Positions 60,816 to 64,000 of a DNA stretch of 64,000 nt are shown piece by piece. The notes under the pieces are model-generated. The model ran no database searches. It was given only the letters and a program-made list of their open reading frames with translations, and was not told the DNA's origin. The stretch's first letter is position 1; each line of letters starts with the position of its first letter. This DNA comes from Asbonarchaeum sp964517675 (lineage in GTDB: Archaea > Nanohalarchaeota > Nanosalinia > Nanosalinales > Nanoanaerosalinaceae), in the NCBI GenBank assembly GCA_964517675.1, contig CAZFEL010000003.1:119943-183942 (forward strand). Direction: 5' to 3'. The position numbers and the translations under genes were made by a program.

Positions 60816-62045
60816 TCAGCCCATCACGTCACCGGGCTGCCCGAGCCGGACATCGTGCTCCTGGACGAGCTTGACGTACTCATCATCGTCCTCGTGCTCG
60901 ACATCCGAGCCACCGGCCGGATCGTGGATCTGGAGGTCGAAGTTCGGATCCTCCCTGTGGTCCTTGAGGGCCTCCCGTGTCCTATCACGGACCATCGTGT
61001 GACGGTCCGTCAACTGGGTGAGCAGCCCCTCGAGTGGGACCTCGGTCGGACGGGAGGAGGGCTTGCTGTAGATCGTCGCGATCTCCTCGCCGTCCTGCCG
61101 GGTGACCTCATCGAGACCGGTTGTCTCTATGGAAGCGGCCGTGTCCTGGACCGCATCGATCTCCACGACAGGGTATGCCTCCGCGTCCATTTCGGCAACG
61201 TAGTCCTCGACCGTCTCGAAGGCCCCAGGTCCCTCCTCAATGCCCTCCATCAGGACCTCACGCGGACTCGTCATCGCCGGTTCCTCGTAGGCGACGGAAG
61301 CGAGCGGTTCCCGCTCCTTGCCGGCGACACCGTAGACAGTCACCTCGGTACCGGCATCGGCCGCGATCAGCCTGTCAAGGTCGTCCTCCCGCTCGAGACC
61401 GGCCTGGAGGAGGAACCTGTCAGCGACCTCCTCGCGCTGGTCGCGGTCGATGAGCCTGTAGGAGGCATCCTCCCTGATATCGACGAACCGGCGGAGGTCC
61501 TCCTCGTCGGTCACCGCCGTCGTGACGGTCACGGCGCCATCGTCGACGATCTCGTCCTCGACGAATTCGTGATCGCTGTAGCCACAGCCATCGCAGCTGT
61601 ACATCTTGACCGTGAGGCCCTCCCGTTCGGGATCTGCCTCGATGACATCGAGCTCATCGTGGCACTGATGGCACATCGCGGTATCGTACTCGTGGTCCAT
61701 CGCCTCATCGGAAAGCTCTTCACGGATTCGACCGGCGGCCATGTACTCCTCGAGGCCCTCATCCTCGACGGAGACCGATTCCGGTGGCGCTTCCATCTCG
61801 AGGTACAGATCACCGTCCTCGAAGCGCTCCCGGACGGCAGCTGCAGCTCCCTCATCCCCCTGTACTGCCTTGACGGCCGCCTCCCTGAGGGAGGTGAACG
61901 TCTCATCGTCATAGCTCATCGATGCCAGCTCCTCACCGTCCTCATCGTACAGGCCAACAGTTCCCCCTTCCTCCATGTAGATGGCCCTGTCGAGGTCGGT
62001 TTCCTCGAGCCTGGCTTCGACCGCCATGCGCTCGTCCGGGATCAT
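60816..62045 (-). CDS. Duplicated-domain acidic protein with central zinc ribbon
   Basis: 409 residues not matched to any family. Residues 18-85 and 223-297 are similar (LDRxI.. at the start, LASMSY/LASVAY, then a helix and a short strand), so a domain is duplicated. Between them, CHQC (125-128) and CDGC (151-154) form a zinc ribbon. The C-terminal quarter is charged and disordered. A minus-strand TATA-like TACTTAAACA lies near 62075-62084. Confidence 0.6.
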   Translation of the reverse strand: MIPDERMAVEARLEETDLDRAIYMEEGGTVGLYDEDGEELASMSYDDETFTSLREAAVKAVQGDEGAAAAVRERFEDGDLYLEMEAPPESVSVEDEGLEEYMAAGRIREELSDEAMDHEYDTAMCHQCHDELDVIEADPEREGLTVKMYSCDGCGYSDHEFVEDEIVDDGAVTVTTAVTDEEDLRRFVDIREDASYRLIDRDQREEVADRFLLQAGLEREDDLDRLIAADAGTEVTVYGVAGKEREPLASVAYEEPAMTSPREVLMEGIEEGPGAFETVEDYVAEMDAEAYPVVEIDAVQDTAASIETTGLDEVTRQDGEEIATIYSKPSSRPTEVPLEGLLTQLTDRHTMVRDRTREALKDHREDPNFDLQIHDPAGGSDVEHEDDDEYVKLVQEHDVRLGQPGDVMG

Positions 62046-62110
62046 GTTATCACAATATGGTAGTTACGTGTCTGTGTTTAAGTATCTTCCGGCTGGTTTG
62101 AACCGATGTA

Positions 62111-62131
62111 AAGTTTGATGGCGCCAAACTT
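62111..62131 (+). promoter_or_regulatory. Inverted repeat in promoter region
   Basis: AAGTTTG (62111-62117) and CAAACTT (62125-62131) form a 7-bp perfect repeat overlapping a TATA-like CTTTTATAG. The region 62085-62200 holds no convincing gene. Confidence 0.35.
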
Positions 62132-62203
62132 TTATAGATGTTTATCTCGGCGGGGTCGCTCCAGAAGATTCCGAATACGGGGGTGACGATCACCGGGTAC
62201 AGG

Positions 62204-62210
62204 CTTAAAT
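62204..62210 (+). promoter_or_regulatory. TATA box for nreA
   Basis: CTTAAAT ends 24 bp before the ATG at 62235. Confidence 0.55.
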
Positions 62211-62234
62211 CAGTTGACAGGCAATACCGCACCG

Positions 62235-63476
62235 ATGGACGAGAAGCAGTTCGACGGCGGCGACATCAGCAGCGAGAAGCTCAAGCGCATGGACCCGCGG
62301 AAACGCCGGCGCTTCCTCGAGAACCGGGTCTATGAGCGGTTCGATGAGTTCGCTCCATCCACCCGGGACATGGACGACAGCTTCTTCGGGGCATCACCGC
62401 CATCGATCTTCGTCGGCAGGCGCGGCTACCCGACGGTCAACGCAGGGATCCTGTCCCCTGTCGAGCACACCAACAGCACCGCATACGATGCCCCAGATCT
62501 CTGGTACAAAGACGATTCCCCGGTCGAGGAAGTGATCGGGTACCGCTCCAGCCTCGTCAACTCCCGCAGCACCGTCACGGTCACCTCGACCGAGACGTTC
62601 CAGGACGAGGCCAAAGAGATCGCGATGGCCCGGGAGCCCGTCGACGTGGAGGTCGACCTCAAGAAGGCCCCGGACTTCGAGCTCCACTTCCAGGAGCGGT
62701 CCCAGCCCTTTGGCCCTGCGGAGCGTGTCGAGGACGTCGATCTCGCGGAAAACCCCAGCGTCTCCCGTGCCGTCGAGAAGGCGGTCTCCGACGATGACTG
62801 GCGGGCAGAAGGCGCCGCACGATACCTCTACCGGAAGGACCTCGATACCTACGACATCCAGCGGGTCCTGTCCGCCGGACTGCTCGGTGAAAGCGACAGA
62901 CGACGGCTTGTCCCGACACGGTGGTCGATCACCGCCACAGACGACATGCTCGGCAAAGGTCTCCGCGAGCAGGTCCGGGATTACCAGGAGCTCGGGGAGA
63001 TCAGGGTCTTCACGAATTCATACAACGGCAACCACTTCACCGTCGTCCTGATCCCCGGCCAGTGGGAGTATGAGCTCGTCGAGATCAAAGGCGCCGGCTC
63101 GGTCTGGAACCCGGGCGATGATGCCTATCTGGCTGTCAACCACGAAGGCTTTGACGGCAGGACCGAGTACGCCAAGGCCACGGCCGGTGCCTACTACGCC
63201 ACACGGCTCGGTGTCCTCGAGTACCTCCGCTCGATCAACCGGCAGGCCAAGGCTCTGATCGTCCGGGACGTGACCGATGAGTACTGGGCCCCACTCGGTG
63301 TCTGGGTGATCCGGGAGACCGTGCGGAACGCCTTCGATGACAAGTACGGTATCAAAGAGACCTTCGAGCACGCAGTAACGGAGATCGGGCGGAACATCTC
63401 GATCGACCTTGACAGGGTCAAGGAGGCATCCACGATGATGGAGGCCACCCAGCACAGTGTGAAGGATTTCTTCTAG
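62235..63476 (+). CDS. nreA: NreA-type DNA repair protein
   Basis: 413 residues. The family's conserved blocks are visible: ASPPSIFVGRRGYPTVNAG (about 47-65), SPVEH and DLWYKD, VIGYRSSLVNSR, and the C-terminal domain block around VPTRWSITATDDMLG. NreA of haloarchaea acts in repair of DNA damage together with PCNA, and the last eight residues here, QHSVKDFF, form the PCNA-interacting peptide. The N-terminal zinc finger of NreB is absent. Start chosen at ATG 62235 by TATA. Confidence 0.92.
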   Translation: MDEKQFDGGDISSEKLKRMDPRKRRRFLENRVYERFDEFAPSTRDMDDSFFGASPPSIFVGRRGYPTVNAGILSPVEHTNSTAYDAPDLWYKDDSPVEEVIGYRSSLVNSRSTVTVTSTETFQDEAKEIAMAREPVDVEVDLKKAPDFELHFQERSQPFGPAERVEDVDLAENPSVSRAVEKAVSDDDWRAEGAARYLYRKDLDTYDIQRVLSAGLLGESDRRRLVPTRWSITATDDMLGKGLREQVRDYQELGEIRVFTNSYNGNHFTVVLIPGQWEYELVEIKGAGSVWNPGDDAYLAVNHEGFDGRTEYAKATAGAYYATRLGVLEYLRSINRQAKALIVRDVTDEYWAPLGVWVIRETVRNAFDDKYGIKETFEHAVTEIGRNISIDLDRVKEASTMMEATQHSVKDFF

Positions 63477-63485
63477 AAGGACGGA

Positions 63486-63911
63486 TCACTCCAGCAGATC
63501 GTCCTCGAGCAGAGCGTATTTCTCAGCGATCAGCGAGCCGACAAAGTCTTTGTTCTCGTTCAGTACGTCTTCAGTGGCGATGAGTGAGGCAGGATACTCG
63601 TCTTTCAGCTCCCAGTCATCGTAGAAAGCGAGCAGGTCTGTCTCGATCCCTTCCCACTCCTTGCTGCCCAGTGGCGGGAGATCACTGTCGTCCTGCCAGA
63701 CATAGCCGTTGATGTCGAAGGACTGTCTGCCATCATCCATCTCCATGTACCTGAACTGCAGGGCCTTCGCCCGGTCACCGTCACGCCAGGAGACACTGAT
63801 CCGGCTGTCCTCGGGCGATGGACTCTCGATGACGTAGTTCGTATCATCATCCTCGAGCAGCTCAGTGAGCCGGCCGACGGTGATGTCGTAGAGAAGATCG
63901 CCCTCATACAT
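63486..63911 (-). CDS. Unknown small acidic protein
   Basis: 141 residues, mixed alpha/beta, with several Trp and Tyr; no motif recognised. Its start lies 12 bases after the end of the gene upstream, so both are probably on one transcript. It converges on nreA. Confidence 0.55.
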   Translation of the reverse strand: MYEGDLLYDITVGRLTELLEDDDTNYVIESPSPEDSRISVSWRDGDRAKALQFRYMEMDDGRQSFDINGYVWQDDSDLPPLGSKEWEGIETDLLAFYDDWELKDEYPASLIATEDVLNENKDFVGSLIAEKYALLEDDLLE

Positions 63912-63923
63912 CTTCCTTCACCG

Positions 63924-64000
63924 TCACAGGACTCGTTTGATTTTCTTGACGGCTTTTTTCATTTCGACGAGGACGAGGCCCATGTTGACGTCGGGGTCGG
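63924..64000 (-). CDS. Partial gene at window edge
   Basis: Only the last 25 residues are in the window (ending MKKAVKKIKRVL, stop TGA at 63924-63926). The basic end contrasts with the acidic proteome and may bind nucleic acid. No identification is possible. Confidence 0.5.
   Translation of the reverse strand, partial: DPDVNMGLVLVEMKKAVKKIKRVL

Noticed and set aside
1..64000. CRISPR array or insertion sequence
   Set aside because: I saw no regularly spaced repeats and no transposase or integrase motifs; the only repeats are the short ones listed.

Overview
The window is archaeal. It encodes an aRF1-type release factor (NIKS and GGQ motifs), archaeal-type Val- and Met-tRNA synthetases, an NreA-type repair protein ending in a PCNA-binding peptide, a UPF0282 metallo-hydrolase and two intron-containing tRNA genes with no encoded CCA. 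Most genes have a TATA-like box 22-30 bp upstream of the start codon, so leaderless mRNAs dominate. The sequence is GC-rich by eye and almost every protein is very rich in Asp and Glu, as expected for a salt-in halophile. The many small unrecognised genes, lone membrane proteins and long disordered proteins would suit a DPANN lineage such as Nanohaloarchaeota, but nothing here proves the lineage.

Layout. 1-7.2 kb: a minus-strand operon (unknown coiled-coil protein, xylose-isomerase-like TIM barrel with a large insert, nucleotidyltransferase) diverges from three plus-strand disordered proteins with shared ends. 7.2-9.4 kb: alanyl-tRNA editing protein AlaX, a radical-SAM-like protein lacking two cluster cysteines, a NYN nuclease-like protein and a membrane protein. 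9.5-21.3 kb: aRF1, ValRS, a 757-residue disordered/coiled-coil protein, a metallo-beta-lactamase-fold enzyme, a phosphoesterase, a MazG-like protein, small unknowns and MetRS. 21.5-30.4 kb: a winged-helix regulator, RdgB, two Nudix enzymes, a HAD phosphatase, TatD, dCMP deaminase, paired small membrane proteins, alanine dehydrogenase, a phosphoesterase and RNase HI.

30.4-36.6 kb is the most unusual part. tRNA-Trp, with a 182-nt intron, is followed by a partial copy of its own 3' end and then by a three-gene operon: a secreted membrane-anchored alpha/alpha-toroid repeat protein, a multi-pass membrane protein fused to a RimK-related ATP-grasp ligase, and a membrane-anchored transglutaminase-like protein whose catalytic Cys is Ser. 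The last two correspond to a bacterial predicted peptide-ligase module but with the domains joined differently. The wording of these genes looks less GC-rich than their neighbours, suggesting an acquired cell-surface modification system.

36.7-48.3 kb: small membrane and unknown proteins, a Nudix enzyme, cytidine deaminase, gamma-glutamylcysteine ligase-family protein, a three-gene LolD/FtsX/COG1361-like ABC module, an HD nucleotidase, a NIF3-like protein, a rhodanese followed by a probably broken membrane gene, a DsbA-like thiol oxidoreductase with a Cys-containing membrane partner, and a phosphoesterase. 48.4-55.9 kb: a secreted zinc metallopeptidase, DNA polymerase IV, a dual-specificity phosphatase, RadC, an XapX protein, a membrane protein/HELLH pair and a secreted acidic protein. 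55.9-64 kb: intron-containing tRNA-Thr, a four-hairpin array, tRNA-Val, a ThiI-like protein without a PP-loop, a zinc ribbon protein, a RecA/KaiC-like protein without a P-loop, a membrane protein, UPF0282, a duplicated zinc-ribbon protein, NreA and two small minus-strand genes, one cut by the window edge.

Themes are nucleotide-pool cleaning and salvage (RdgB, MazG-like, three Nudix, dCMP and cytidine deaminases, HD nucleotidase), translation (AlaX, aRF1, two synthetases, three tRNAs), DNA repair (DinB, RadC, NreA, TatD, RNase HI), cell-surface proteins, and several enzyme folds that have lost their signature catalytic residues.
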